Shown: positions 27,739-36,423 of the stretch, piece by piece
Position numbering within the stretch: position 1 is the stretch's first letter
How the letters are laid out: every line of letters starts with the position of its first letter
Source: Conchiformibius steedae
Lineage (GTDB): Bacteria > Pseudomonadota > Gammaproteobacteria > Burkholderiales > Neisseriaceae
Assembly (NCBI RefSeq): GCF_014054725.1
Contig: NZ_CP059563.1
Coordinates: 1,825,749 to 1,889,748 of the forward strand
DNA length: 64,000 bases
Direction: 5' to 3'
Made by a program: the position numbers and the translations under genes
Notes under the pieces: model-generated
Told to the model about the DNA's origin: nothing
Database searches by the model: none
The model's input: only the letters and a program-made list of their open reading frames with translations

Positions 27739-28794
27739 ATGAATGCAGACAAAACCCTGTTAAAAGGTTTGGCAGGTTTGTGTGTCCTGCTCACCGTGGC
27801 AGCTTGCAGCAAACAGCGCGACCACCAACACGATACCAACGGTCCGTTTCCCACTGCCGTAGTTGGCGCATCGGTCAGCAGCATTGAAACCAATCCGTTT
27901 TTTAAAGGCATGTACGATTCTTTTGCCGAAACCGCCAAACAACAACCTACCCTTACCCTGCTGCTTGACAGCGCCCGCAATAACCAAGATTTACAAAATA
28001 CCCAACTGAACAATATGTTGGATAAAAATGCCAAAGCCTTGGTGGTAAATTTGGCAGACGTGGCACAAGGTCCCGTATTTTTGCAAACCATGTGCAAACG
28101 CAAAATCCCCGTGGTGTATATCGACCACCACCCCGGCAAACGTCCGCTGGCTTCCTGTAACGATGCCTATATGGTAGAAGGCGATTCGGTGCAGGCAGGC
28201 ATGCTGCAGGGGCGTCAGGTACTCAAAGGCTGGCGCGCCAATCCCGCTTGGGATAAAAACGGCGACGGCATTATCCAATATGCCATGTTGGAAGGCACAC
28301 CGGGACACGAAGGCGCGATGGCGCGTACCAAATGGTCGGTAGGCACGATGGAACACTATCCCAAATTGGGCGTACCCGTACAGCAATTGTTCCAGCAAAC
28401 CGCCATGTTTAATCAAACCACCGCCGAAGAAGTGGTGGGCGAATGGGTAAAATCGCCCGCATTTGCCGGTGTGGAAGTGCTGCTTGCCAACAACGACAGC
28501 ATGGCATTGGGTGCCATCAATGTGTTAAAACAAAACAATATCCGTTTGCCCGTATTCGGCATTGACGGTTCCGAACCTGCTTTACGCGCCATGCAAAGCG
28601 GCGATTTGGCAGGAACGGTGTTTAACGATTTCCGCGAACAGGCGCGTACCGCGCTGCACATGGGCGCCAACCTCGCCGCAGGCAAAGACGCGGCAGACGG
28701 CATCGGTCACAGTATGGAATACCGCGTGGTAAAAGTCCCCTATCAGGATATCGACACCTCCAACCTCGCCCAATTCCTGCCTTCCGGCAACTGA
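27739..28794 (+). CDS. mglB: Galactose/glucose-binding-protein-like lipoprotein
   Basis: A 351-residue type 1 periplasmic binding protein with a lipoprotein signal (LLTVAAC, Cys23) instead of a cleaved secretory signal. The mature part resembles MglB: VVGASVSSIETNPFFKGMYDS, VVNLADVAQGP, the calcium-loop-like WDKNGDGIIQYAML, LANNDSMALGAINVLK, FGIDGSEPALRAMQSGDLAGT. Ligand is inferred to be a hexose. No ABC ATPase or permease is nearby; instead a membrane kinase follows 69 bases later, so a sensory role is as likely as transport. Symbol is by resemblance only. Start fixed by signal peptide and AAAAGGAACTTTG. Confidence 0.85.
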   Translation: MNADKTLLKGLAGLCVLLTVAACSKQRDHQHDTNGPFPTAVVGASVSSIETNPFFKGMYDSFAETAKQQPTLTLLLDSARNNQDLQNTQLNNMLDKNAKALVVNLADVAQGPVFLQTMCKRKIPVVYIDHHPGKRPLASCNDAYMVEGDSVQAGMLQGRQVLKGWRANPAWDKNGDGIIQYAMLEGTPGHEGAMARTKWSVGTMEHYPKLGVPVQQLFQQTAMFNQTTAEEVVGEWVKSPAFAGVEVLLANNDSMALGAINVLKQNNIRLPVFGIDGSEPALRAMQSGDLAGTVFNDFREQARTALHMGANLAAGKDAADGIGHSMEYRVVKVPYQDIDTSNLAQFLPSGN

Positions 28795-28863
28795 TTCTGT
28801 CGGCGCAACGGCACGCCCGTTGCCCCCACACTTTGATGAAACAAAAACAAAAGGGCTTGCATT

Positions 28864-31047
28864 ATGTTTCACAGCCGATTTTTTAACCGCAGCATCAAAA
28901 AATACCGCGTTTTGGTGCTGTTGATTGGCGTCTTTTTGGCATTAAACGTATTGTTGTTGATTTTCAGCTTTTTTGCCACGCGTTATTTTACCAACCACGC
29001 CCTCATTATTGATGCTTCCACCCGTCAGGGCGTGCTGGTACAGCAAATGTCCAAAAACCTGATGGATACCGATTTGTACCTGCGAGAAGCCATGGCTGCT
29101 TCCGCCACCGCAGACGGGCGCGTTGCCCTGAATACGCTGCCGCAGGAAATGCTGTACCGCATCGGCGAAATCAAACAATACCGCAACCAGTTTGAACAGG
29201 CATTGGAAGCACTACAACAAGGCGGCGAAATCAAACTGCCCAACGAAACCGCAGCCCATATCGACAAGCAGTTAAGCCAAGACCCCGATGTGCGCAAGCA
29301 CGTTGAAAAGCTCAATGTGTATTGGACACCTTATTTGGGTTTGTTAGATAACTACCTGCAAGACATCGGCGCAGGCTATATCAATGCCAAAACCAGTAAT
29401 TATCTGGTGGAATACACCCGTTTGTACAACCAATCGCTGCTGACCGAAACCGAACACCTTACCCAAATCCTGCACGGGCAGATTGCCGATGAAACCGCCG
29501 TATGGGAACGCGTACAGCTGGCAGGCATTGTGCTGGCATTTGCCCTGTTTGGTCTGATTGTATTCGGTGCGCTGCGCCGTTTAGCAGAAAGTGATGAGCT
29601 GCTGGAAATCGCCAACCGCGAAATGGGCGAAATCATGTCGTCTGTGCGCGAAGGCTTGTTCTTGGTGAATAAAGATTTTGAAATCGGACACGAATATTCG
29701 GCGCGTTTGGAAGAAATTTTGGGGCAAAAAGACATTGGCGGAAAAAACTTTTTGGACGTGATTGCGGGCATTGTGCCGGAAAGCGAATTGGAAACCACCC
29801 GTATTTTCGTGGAGCAGCTCTACAGCGATTGGGTGGTGGAAGATTTGATTGAGGATTTGAACCCGCTACACCGCATTACCTTTATCCCCGAAAACGAAAG
29901 CACGCCCAAGTATTTGGACTTTAAGTTTTTCCGCGTAACCAATAATGGTGTAATTGAACGGATTTTGGTCAACGTGGTGGACAGTACCGAAACGGTAATG
30001 CTGCAATCGAGCTTGGAAGCACAAAAAGAACAGGAAAAACGCGAGTTGGAAATGCTCAACACCATTTTGAATACCGATGGTATGGTGTTGGAAAACTTTA
30101 TCCGCGTGAGCAAAGAACGTTTGGAAGAAATCAATACTGCGCTCAAATCACCCGAAACGGGACAGATGGAATTGAAAACCAAAGTCAATTATATCGGACG
30201 CGGTATCCACAGCATCAAGGGCGAGGCTTCGGCACTGCATTTGAGCCGCATGGTGGATATTTGCGAAACGGTGGAAGACACACTTGCCATGTTGCGCCGC
30301 CAAAGCAGCTTGAGCGGTCAGGACTTTTTGGGTATGGTGGTGCTGTTGGAAGATTTATACCGTTTGGTAGACATTTTGGACAACTACAGCGAACGTTTGA
30401 ACCGCAGCCAAAACAAGGAAATCTTGAACGCCAAACAAACCGCGCATTCTGCCAATACACCCGCTTCGGTGCAGTTTGCCCATGCACAGGCTTTGCACCT
30501 GCAGCGTTTTGTCAGCGATATTGCCGAACGTTCGGGTAAAAAAGTTACCCTTTCGGTGCAAGGCTTTGACCAAGAACACGGTGTAACGGGCAAGCAATGG
30601 CAGGCTGTACAGGATATTGCCATGCAGATTTTACGCAATGCGGTAATTCACGGCATTGAGTCTCCCGAAGTACGCCAAGAACGCAAAAAACCCGAAACCG
30701 GACGTTTGAAACTGAGCATCAGCGAAGACAAAGACAAACAGCACCTAATGCTGGTTGCCGAAGACGACGGTAACGGCATTGATTTTGAAGCCATTCGCGC
30801 CAAAGCCGTACAAAGCGGGCAATATAGCGCCGAACAAGCCGCGCAGTTGAACAAAAACCAACTGCTGATGATGATGTTGGGCGACGGTTTTTCCACTTTG
30901 GACGAGGCCACCGAAGACGCTGGCAAGGGGGTGGGTATGGGTATCATCAAAGAAACCGTACACGGCATGGGCGGCAAAATGAATATTGCCACTGCCCAGC
31001 ACCAATACACCCGCTTTAGCATTAAGTTCCCGAAAGCAAAACAATAA
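28864..31047 (+). CDS. Membrane CheA-like histidine kinase with PAS and Hpt domains
   Basis: A 727-residue sensor kinase. Membrane segments at about 15-38 and 218-236 enclose a periplasmic, mostly helical domain (about 40-215) like NarX/PilJ-type sensors. A PAS-like domain follows (about 245-375), a coiled linker (380-400), then an Hpt domain with His449 in YIGRGIHSIKGEASALHLSR and a CheA-type ATPase with N-box LRNAVIHGIESP (Asn592), EDDGNGID (633-640) and GKGVGMGI. No CheW-like domain and no conventional HisKA are seen, so it resembles CheA in mechanism but sits in the membrane. It lies between a sugar-binding lipoprotein and a CheY-like regulator. Confidence 0.88.
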   Translation: MFHSRFFNRSIKKYRVLVLLIGVFLALNVLLLIFSFFATRYFTNHALIIDASTRQGVLVQQMSKNLMDTDLYLREAMAASATADGRVALNTLPQEMLYRIGEIKQYRNQFEQALEALQQGGEIKLPNETAAHIDKQLSQDPDVRKHVEKLNVYWTPYLGLLDNYLQDIGAGYINAKTSNYLVEYTRLYNQSLLTETEHLTQILHGQIADETAVWERVQLAGIVLAFALFGLIVFGALRRLAESDELLEIANREMGEIMSSVREGLFLVNKDFEIGHEYSARLEEILGQKDIGGKNFLDVIAGIVPESELETTRIFVEQLYSDWVVEDLIEDLNPLHRITFIPENESTPKYLDFKFFRVTNNGVIERILVNVVDSTETVMLQSSLEAQKEQEKRELEMLNTILNTDGMVLENFIRVSKERLEEINTALKSPETGQMELKTKVNYIGRGIHSIKGEASALHLSRMVDICETVEDTLAMLRRQSSLSGQDFLGMVVLLEDLYRLVDILDNYSERLNRSQNKEILNAKQTAHSANTPASVQFAHAQALHLQRFVSDIAERSGKKVTLSVQGFDQEHGVTGKQWQAVQDIAMQILRNAVIHGIESPEVRQERKKPETGRLKLSISEDKDKQHLMLVAEDDGNGIDFEAIRAKAVQSGQYSAEQAAQLNKNQLLMMMLGDGFSTLDEATEDAGKGVGMGIIKETVHGMGGKMNIATAQHQYTRFSIKFPKAKQ

Positions 31048-31065
31048 ACACACGGATAAAGCAAA

Positions 31066-31458
31066 ATGACCAAACTCATGATTGTTGACGACTCGAACAT
31101 CATCCGCAACCGCATCGAGCGCAGCATGGACAATATGGATATTGAAGTGGTCGCCACCGCTTCCAACGGTGAAGACGCGGTGGAACTGTTTATGCAGCAC
31201 CGTCCCGATTTGATTACCATGGATTTGACCATGCCCAAAGTGGACGGCTTGGAATGCATCAAGCGTATCCGCGCTTTGAGTTCGGATGTCAGCATTTTGG
31301 TGGTGTCGGCGCTGTCGGACCGTCAAACGGGGCTGCGGGCATTGCAATACGGCGCACGGGGCTTTATCTGCAAGCCGTTTACCGAAGAGCAGTTGATGCT
31401 GGCGTTTAACAAACTGCTGGCAAACCACCAAAAAATGTTGAAAGACGCGCGTAAATAA
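31066..31458 (+). CDS. CheY-like single-domain response regulator
   Basis: A 130-residue receiver with no output domain. The acidic pair Asp8-Asp9 (LMIVDDSN), phosphoacceptor Asp53 (LITMDLTMPKVDG), and the ILVVSALSD and ICKPF switch and Lys positions are all present. It starts 19 bases after the kinase gene stop, so it is the cognate partner by position. With no DNA-binding domain, output should be by protein contact; flagellar genes are not seen, but type IV pilus motors are encoded in the window, so pilus control is a plausible inference. Confidence 0.92.
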   Translation: MTKLMIVDDSNIIRNRIERSMDNMDIEVVATASNGEDAVELFMQHRPDLITMDLTMPKVDGLECIKRIRALSSDVSILVVSALSDRQTGLRALQYGARGFICKPFTEEQLMLAFNKLLANHQKMLKDARK

Positions 31459-31534
31459 AGTTTTTGCCGTGGCAGCATTTTACAAATCTTGATGTTTCTT
31501 ATAAAAAAATGATGCAAACACGGCGAATCTTAAT

Positions 31535-31563
31535 TTGACAGCAGTGCGCCGAAGCCGCATAAT
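31535..31563 (+). promoter_or_regulatory. Consensus sigma-70 promoter of a small RNA
   Basis: Perfect -35 TTGACA (31535-31540), 17-base spacer, -10 CATAAT (31558-31563). Transcription is predicted to begin near 31571, upstream of a terminator at 31628-31661. Confidence 0.75.
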
Positions 31564-31570
31564 GGCTTCT

Positions 31571-31661
31571 GTTCTGACGCAGCAATGCGTTGGAATATTT
31601 CTCCTCTATTTCTCCTTTGTAGACTTGGCGCATATCCGTAATCGGGTATGCGCATTTTTTT
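31571..31661 (+). ncRNA. Candidate trans-acting small RNA, ~91 nt, with two UUUCUCC motifs
   Basis: A self-contained unit: consensus promoter, then an 8-bp hairpin with GCAA loop (31574-31593), a 34-base unpaired stretch with two copies of ATTTCTCCT (31597-31605 and 31608-31616), and a terminator stem with T7. UUUCUCC is complementary to ribosome-binding sites (GGAGAAA), so it could repress several mRNAs. The layout recalls the Hfq-bound sibling RNAs of Neisseria (NmsRA/NmsRB, RcoF), which use CU-rich loops in the same way; orthology is not proven. Alternatively it is the leader and attenuator of ylqF, which starts 16 bases later. No open reading frame was seen. Confidence 0.6.
31628..31661 (+). 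terminator. Intrinsic terminator of the small RNA
   Basis: GCGCATATCC and GGGTATGCGC form a 10-bp stem (one wobble) with loop GTAATC, followed by ATTTTTTT. It lies 16 bases before the ylqF start codon, which would be odd unless the upstream transcript is a separate RNA or an attenuated leader. Confidence 0.8.
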
Positions 31662-31677
31662 GTTTGAGAAAATAATC

Positions 31678-32607
31678 ATGGCGATTCAATGGTTTCCCGG
31701 ACACATGAACAAGGCGAAAAAAGCCATCGCCGACCGCATCAAAAGCATTGATATGGTAATTGAAATGCTGGACGCACGTTTGCCCGCTTCCAGCGAAAAC
31801 CCTTTGCTGGCGCAGCTTTCACGCGGTAAGCCGAAGCTGAAAATCCTCAATAAACAGGATTTGGCAGACCCCGAACGTACTGCCTTGTGGCTCAACGAAT
31901 TTAACAGCCGCGAACACACGCAAGCTTTGGCATTGGACGCATCGGAAGCCAATGCCACCGCCAAAATCACCCGTGCCTGCCGCCAGATGATGCCGCAGCG
32001 CGGCGGTTTGGACAAACCTTTGCGCGTGTTGATTTGCGGTATTCCCAATGTGGGAAAATCCACTTTAATCAACGGCATGATAGGCAAAAAATCCGCCAAA
32101 ACGGGTAACGAACCGGGGATTACCAAAGCCGAACAGCGTTTGTTTTTGGCAGACGATTTCTGGCTGTACGACACGCCCGGCATGTTGTGGCCAAAAATTA
32201 TTGTGGAACAAGGCGGTTACAATTTGGCGGCAAGCGGCGCGGTGGGGCGCAATGCTTTGGACGAGGAAGAAGTGGCGTTGGTGCTGCTGGATTATTTGCG
32301 CCGTCACTACCTGCCCTTGTTACAGGAACGCTACCAGCCCGACCGCGACCCGTCCAGCCATTGGGACGATGTGGCGTGGTTGGAATGGGTGGCGCAAAAA
32401 CGCGGCGCATTGCTGGGCGGCGGGCGTGTCAATTATCAAAAAGCCGCCGAAGCGGTGTTGGGCGATTTTCGCGGCGGACACATTGGGCGCATCACACTGG
32501 AAACGCCCAATCAATGGGCGGGCTGGCTGAAAACGGCGCGTCAGAAAGAAGCGGAATTAAAGGCAGCGCGTGAAGCCAAAAAAGCGGCGAGAACGGGACA
32601 GGCATAA
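31678..32607 (+). CDS. ylqF: Ribosome biogenesis GTPase YlqF/RbgA
   Basis: Circularly permuted GTPase that acts on the 50S subunit in B. subtilis. The 309-residue protein has MAIQWFPGHMNKAKK at its start, NKQD (58-61) before Walker A GIPNVGKST (121-129) and DTPG (165-168), and a C-terminal RNA-binding tail rich in Ala/Lys/Glu. Start at 31678 was chosen by the family N-terminus; an upstream in-frame ATG falls inside the terminator. Confidence 0.92.
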   Translation: MAIQWFPGHMNKAKKAIADRIKSIDMVIEMLDARLPASSENPLLAQLSRGKPKLKILNKQDLADPERTALWLNEFNSREHTQALALDASEANATAKITRACRQMMPQRGGLDKPLRVLICGIPNVGKSTLINGMIGKKSAKTGNEPGITKAEQRLFLADDFWLYDTPGMLWPKIIVEQGGYNLAASGAVGRNALDEEEVALVLLDYLRRHYLPLLQERYQPDRDPSSHWDDVAWLEWVAQKRGALLGGGRVNYQKAAEAVLGDFRGGHIGRITLETPNQWAGWLKTARQKEAELKAAREAKKAARTGQA

Positions 32608-32671
32608 AACACCATCCGCCAAACGCGCTAAATCCGCCGATTTCGGCTACAATAGCCGTTCTAGCGAATTC

Positions 32672-32685
32672 TGTGTGATCACACA
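32672..32685. promoter_or_regulatory. 14-bp perfect palindrome before a lipoprotein gene
   Basis: TGTGTGATCACACA, 20 bases before the ATG at 32706 and about 19 bases after a TACAAT -10 (32648-32653). A repressor operator near the start site is likely. Its spacing is two bases shorter than a CRP site, so the regulator is unknown. Confidence 0.5.
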
Positions 32686-32705
32686 AACATCAAAGGACAA
32701 CCCCC

Positions 32706-33392
32706 ATGAACAAAAAACAAATATTGGCTTATGTCGGTGCAGCAATGTTGTTGGCTGCCTGCGGCGGTCAGCAAAACGAGCAAGACAAGCAAATCCAAGA
32801 AAACCAAAAGAAAATTGAACTGCTGAAACAGGAAGCGGAAATCAAACGTTTGCAGGGCGAAGTGCAAAATGCAGGCACACAAGCCGCTTCGGCTGTGGCT
32901 CAAGCAGCTTCTTCTGCGGCGCAGGTGTATCAATTGGCGGCTTCGGAAGTAGCCAATACCATTCCCAAAGAAGCGCAGGCAGCCGCCAAAGCGGGTGAAG
33001 TGGTGCAAGGCAAAGACGGCCAGCAATATACTTTTGACCCCGACACAGGCAGTTGGCTGCTGTATGGCGCATTGGGCGCGGCGGCAGGCTATTTGGCGGC
33101 TAATGCCATGAATAAAAACAAATACGAACCTGCTCCCAAACCCACGGCAGCGGTTGAGCGTGTGCATCAGGATTATCAGGCGAAGCACCCCAGCCAAGTT
33201 CCGCCGCCCAAACCCGCTGCCGCCGCGCCACAAAACAAACCGTTTGTGCCTGCCAACGCACCCGCGCAACAGCAGTCTCCCGACCAACGTGCCGCCCAGC
33301 CCGCACAACAGCAGTACCGTCCCACCCAACAGGCTGCGCCCAGCAATCACCAACGCCCCAGCCGCATCGGTGGTGGTCGCAAACGCCGTTAA
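32706..33392 (+). CDS. Lipoprotein with coiled coil and Pro/Gln-rich tail
   Basis: A 228-residue lipoprotein with signal and lipobox LLAAC (Cys19). Mature regions in order: a charged coiled coil (about 25-60), an Ala-rich stretch, a short hydrophobic glycine-containing segment (WLLYGALGAAAGYLAANAMN, about 118-137), and a long low-complexity tail rich in Pro, Gln and Ala ending in GGGRKRR. No catalytic motif. Possibly an outer-membrane-anchored structural protein; function not recognised. A palindromic operator candidate precedes it. Confidence 0.75.
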   Translation: MNKKQILAYVGAAMLLAACGGQQNEQDKQIQENQKKIELLKQEAEIKRLQGEVQNAGTQAASAVAQAASSAAQVYQLAASEVANTIPKEAQAAAKAGEVVQGKDGQQYTFDPDTGSWLLYGALGAAAGYLAANAMNKNKYEPAPKPTAAVERVHQDYQAKHPSQVPPPKPAAAAPQNKPFVPANAPAQQQSPDQRAAQPAQQQYRPTQQAAPSNHQRPSRIGGGRKRR

Positions 33393-33407
33393 TTTTCCAG
33401 CCACTGC

Positions 33408-33938
33408 ATGAACCTGTCGCCCGAAATGCTGCTGGAAGCCGCGCTGCTGACTGCGCCCGAAGCGGTGGACGAAGCCGCTTTGTGCCGCTTGTGCGAACCG
33501 CCCGCATCGCCTGAAGCCTTGCAGCTTTATCTACAGAATTTGCAAAAGCGTTGGCAAAACCGTGGTTTGGCATTGGTTCAAACCGCTGCGGGTTGGCGTT
33601 TTCAAGTGTGCGGCGAAGCGTTTGCACGTTTGGGGCAGTGGCAGCAGCAACGTCCGCCGCGTTATTCCCGCGCCGTGCTGGAAACTTTGGCAGTTATTGC
33701 GTATAAACAACCTGTTACGCGCAGCGATATTGAAGCAGTGCGCGGCGTTTCCGTCTCGCCAAACGTGATGCAGGTGTTGCAGGAACGCGGTTGGATTGCC
33801 GCAGCAGGACAGCGCGACAGCATCGGCAAGCCTACTTTGTGGGCGACCACCGCTGCTTTTTTAAGTGATTTCGGGCTGGACAGCCTGAACGCCCTGCCCC
33901 CTTTGGCGGAATTGGGCGAAGTATTTAACAGCGAATAG
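33408..33938 (+). CDS. scpB: Segregation and condensation protein B
   Basis: Winged-helix partner of ScpA in the SMC-ScpAB condensin. The 176-residue protein has two winged-helix domains; the second carries the family block RYSRAVLETLAVIAYKQPVTRSDIE with GVSVSPNVMQVLQERGWI and IGKPTLWATT. scpA and smc are outside the window. rluB follows after 18 bases, a common arrangement. Confidence 0.93.
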   Translation: MNLSPEMLLEAALLTAPEAVDEAALCRLCEPPASPEALQLYLQNLQKRWQNRGLALVQTAAGWRFQVCGEAFARLGQWQQQRPPRYSRAVLETLAVIAYKQPVTRSDIEAVRGVSVSPNVMQVLQERGWIAAAGQRDSIGKPTLWATTAAFLSDFGLDSLNALPPLAELGEVFNSE

Positions 33939-33956
33939 CAAATAAAGCATTTTTTT

Positions 33957-34946
33957 ATGAAAAACAAAACCCCAAAAAGCAAGCGCGAGTTTCGTGATGG
34001 CACGGCGAAAAAACCATCACGCCGTCCTGCTGCGACCGTGCGCCGCCGCGAAAGCCCAACCGATGCGCCAGCCCCCGCCAAAACCCGCGCCAACCGCGCC
34101 AAAAAATTGGTGGTACGCGCCCCCAATCAAAAAATTCAAGACCGTTCCCGCGATTTAAAAGAACAACGCACCGATTTGTCGCGCATTGAACCCGTGCGCC
34201 TGCAAAAAGCCCTTGCCGCTTCGGGTGTCGGTTCGCGCCGCGAAATGGAACAATGGATTGAAAACGGCTGGGTAAGCATCAACGGGCGTACTGCAGGCTT
34301 GGGCGACAAGGTTTCCCCCGAAGACCAAGTGACCGTAAAAGGCACGGCAATCAAGTTAAAATGGGCAGACCGTTTACCACGCATCATCTTGTATTATAAA
34401 CAAGAAGGCGAAATCGTTTCGCGCAACGACCCACAAGGGCGCATCAGTGTGTTTGACCGTTTGCCGCAAGCTGCCAGCAGCCGTTGGGTGGCAATCGGAC
34501 GTTTGGACATCAACACCTGCGGATTGTTGATTCTGACCACATCGGGCGAATTGGTGCAGCGTTTCGCCCACCCCAGCTTTGAAGTGGAACGCGAATACGC
34601 CGTGCGTGTGTTGGGTGGATTGGACAGCGAACAAATGCGCCAGCTTACCGAAGAAGGTGTGATGTTGGAAGACGGTTTGGCAAAACTGGAACGCATCCGC
34701 GAACAAGGCGGCGAAGGTGCAAACCGTTGGTATAACGTGGTGATTAAAGAAGGGCGCAACCGCGAAGTACGGCGCATTTTTGAACATTTGGGCTTAACCG
34801 TCAGCCGCTTGGTGCGCACGGGCTTTGGTCCGATTGGCTTGCCCAACCGTTTGAAACGCGGGCAGTTTTACGAACTCAATCCCGCTGAAGTCGCCAATAT
34901 TTTAAAATGGGCGGATATGCCCCTGCCCGGTTCGCGCCGCCGATAA
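33957..34946 (+). CDS. rluB: 23S rRNA pseudouridine(2605) synthase
   Basis: Isomerises U2605 of 23S rRNA. The 329-residue protein has a basic low-complexity extension of about 75 residues, an S4 domain (RLQKALAASGVGSRREMEQW), and the catalytic domain with Asp in IGRLDINTCGLLILTTSGEL. VVIKEGRNREVRRIFEHLG and TRFGFGP-like VRTGFGPIGLP mark the RluB branch. Confidence 0.93.
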   Translation: MKNKTPKSKREFRDGTAKKPSRRPAATVRRRESPTDAPAPAKTRANRAKKLVVRAPNQKIQDRSRDLKEQRTDLSRIEPVRLQKALAASGVGSRREMEQWIENGWVSINGRTAGLGDKVSPEDQVTVKGTAIKLKWADRLPRIILYYKQEGEIVSRNDPQGRISVFDRLPQAASSRWVAIGRLDINTCGLLILTTSGELVQRFAHPSFEVEREYAVRVLGGLDSEQMRQLTEEGVMLEDGLAKLERIREQGGEGANRWYNVVIKEGRNREVRRIFEHLGLTVSRLVRTGFGPIGLPNRLKRGQFYELNPAEVANILKWADMPLPGSRRR

Positions 34947-34953
34947 TTCACGC

Positions 34954-34982
34954 TTGCCAAACACCCGCTTGGCGCGTATAAT
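34954..34982 (+). promoter_or_regulatory. tRNA-Pro promoter
   Basis: TTGCCA (34954-34959), 17 bases, TATAAT (34977-34982), 12 bases before the tRNA 5' end. GGCGCG between -10 and -35 is GC-rich as in stable-RNA promoters. Confidence 0.8.
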
Positions 34983-34994
34983 GGCATCTCTTTT

Positions 34995-35071
<77 letters not shown>

Positions 35072-35075
35072 ATTT

Positions 35076-35106
35076 TTCAGGCAACCTTTTTATCGGGTTG
35101 CCTGAA
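35076..35106 (+). terminator. Hairpin built from uptake-sequence halves after tRNA-Pro
   Basis: TTCAGGCAACC and GGTTGCCTGAA form an 11-bp stem. The arms are the AACC variant of the uptake-sequence core in inverted orientation; inverted uptake sequences commonly act as terminators in Neisseriaceae. The T run lies in the loop, not after the stem. Confidence 0.6.
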
Positions 35107-35166
35107 TTGCTATGTATTTTACCGTTGCCGCTGCATACCCTTATCCATTCGCAAAAAGGCAATACC

Positions 35167-36381
35167 ATGCCCCCTGCTGTCCGCCCCCCGCTTACCGACC
35201 GCCAAATGGCATTCCTGCTTGCCATGCTGGTGGCGATTATGCCCTTTTCCGTTGATGCCTACCTGCCCGCGCTGCCGCAAATGGCGGAATCGCTTCACGC
35301 CGATATCCACCATATTGAAAAAAGCCTCAGCAGTTTTATTTTGGGTGTGGCAGTCGGTCAGTTGCTCGGTGGTTCGCTGTCCGACATTAAAGGGCGTAAA
35401 AACTTGGCATTGGCGGGTTTGGGCGTGTATATGCTCGGCAGCATCGGACTGATTTTGGTGCAGACCGCCAATCAACTTTTGCTGCTGCGGCTGGTGCAGG
35501 CGGTGGGCGCAGGCATGGCATCGGTGGTGGTGGGCGCAGTGGTGCGCGACAACTACCACGGGCGCGAAGCCGCACAAATGTTTGCTTTAATTGGCATTAT
35601 TATGATGGCTGCGCCCTCGCTTGCGCCGCTGATTGGCTCGCTGCTAGAACACCTTGGCGGCTGGCGTTTGATATTCGGTTTTTTGCTGACTTATGGCGCA
35701 TTGGCATTTGTTTTGATAAGGGTTTTCCTACCCAAACACAAACGCGCCGAACCGTTTACCCGCGATATTTTACACACCGTGCTGGCGCGTTACCGCAGTG
35801 TTTTGACCACGCGCCCCGCTTTGGGATTTTTGTTCCTGCAAGCCGCTTCTTTTTCGTCCATGCTGGTGTTTCTTACCGAATCCCCCTTTGTTTACATGAA
35901 ATTATACGGTTTAAGCCAGCACCAGTACGCATGGGCGTTTGCGGGCAATATTGTTGTGATGGCACTGTTTAACCGCACCACCGCATGGCGTTTGCGCCAC
36001 GGCAGCGAGCCGAAAAATATTTTATTGGCAGGCATTGCCGTGCAATTGTGCGCCAATATAATGCTGACTGCGGGCGCGTGGCACGGTTTACCGCCAATGG
36101 CGTGGATGTTGGCGTGGTGTATGGTATCCGTTGGCACACAGGGCTTAATTGTTGCCAATACGCAGGCTTTGTTTATGGAACATTTTAGCCAAGCGGGTGG
36201 CAGCGCCAATGCCCTGCTGCTCGCCACGCAATCGCTGATTGCCGCTGCCGTTGCCTTTACCGCCACCGAACTGCACAACGGCACGGCTGCTGTGATGACC
36301 ACCATGATGTTGTGCTGCACTTTAAGCGGTATCGCGCTGCTGATGGGCTTTTCACGGCAATCCCTGTTTGGCAAACCGTAA
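35167..36381 (+). CDS. Bcr/CflA-family multidrug efflux MFS transporter
   Basis: A 404-residue, 12-segment major facilitator of the DHA1 branch. [18 protein letters not shown] is the MFS motif between helices 2 and 3; [18 protein letters not shown] in helix 1 is typical of Bcr/CflA proteins. Substrate unknown; bicyclomycin and chloramphenicol exporters belong here. The start at 35167 is just after AAAAGGCAATACC; the longer frame begins in the hairpin. Confidence 0.88.
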   Translation: MPPAVRPPLTDRQMAFLLAMLVAIMPFSVDAYLPALPQMAESLHADIHHIEKSLSSFILGVAVGQLLGGSLSDIKGRKNLALAGLGVYMLGSIGLILVQTANQLLLLRLVQAVGAGMASVVVGAVVRDNYHGREAAQMFALIGIIMMAAPSLAPLIGSLLEHLGGWRLIFGFLLTYGALAFVLIRVFLPKHKRAEPFTRDILHTVLARYRSVLTTRPALGFLFLQAASFSSMLVFLTESPFVYMKLYGLSQHQYAWAFAGNIVVMALFNRTTAWRLRHGSEPKNILLAGIAVQLCANIMLTAGAWHGLPPMAWMLAWCMVSVGTQGLIVANTQALFMEHFSQAGGSANALLLATQSLIAAAVAFTATELHNGTAAVMTTMMLCCTLSGIALLMGFSRQSLFGKP

Positions 36382-36385
36382 AAAA

Positions 36386-36406
36386 CGCCGTTGTCAGACA
36401 ACGGCG
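36386..36406. terminator. Bidirectional intrinsic terminator
   Basis: CGCCGTTGTC and GACAACGGCG form a stem closed by a single A; AAAAA flanks on the left give a T run for the minus strand. It separates the convergent exporter and YecR-like genes. Confidence 0.75.
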
Positions 36407-36423
36407 CAATCAAAAAACAATTT

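Noticed and set aside
32672..32685. CRP binding site
   Set aside because: The half-sites are separated for a 14-bp palindrome (TGTG-N6-CACA), not the TGTGA-N6-TCACA of CRP.
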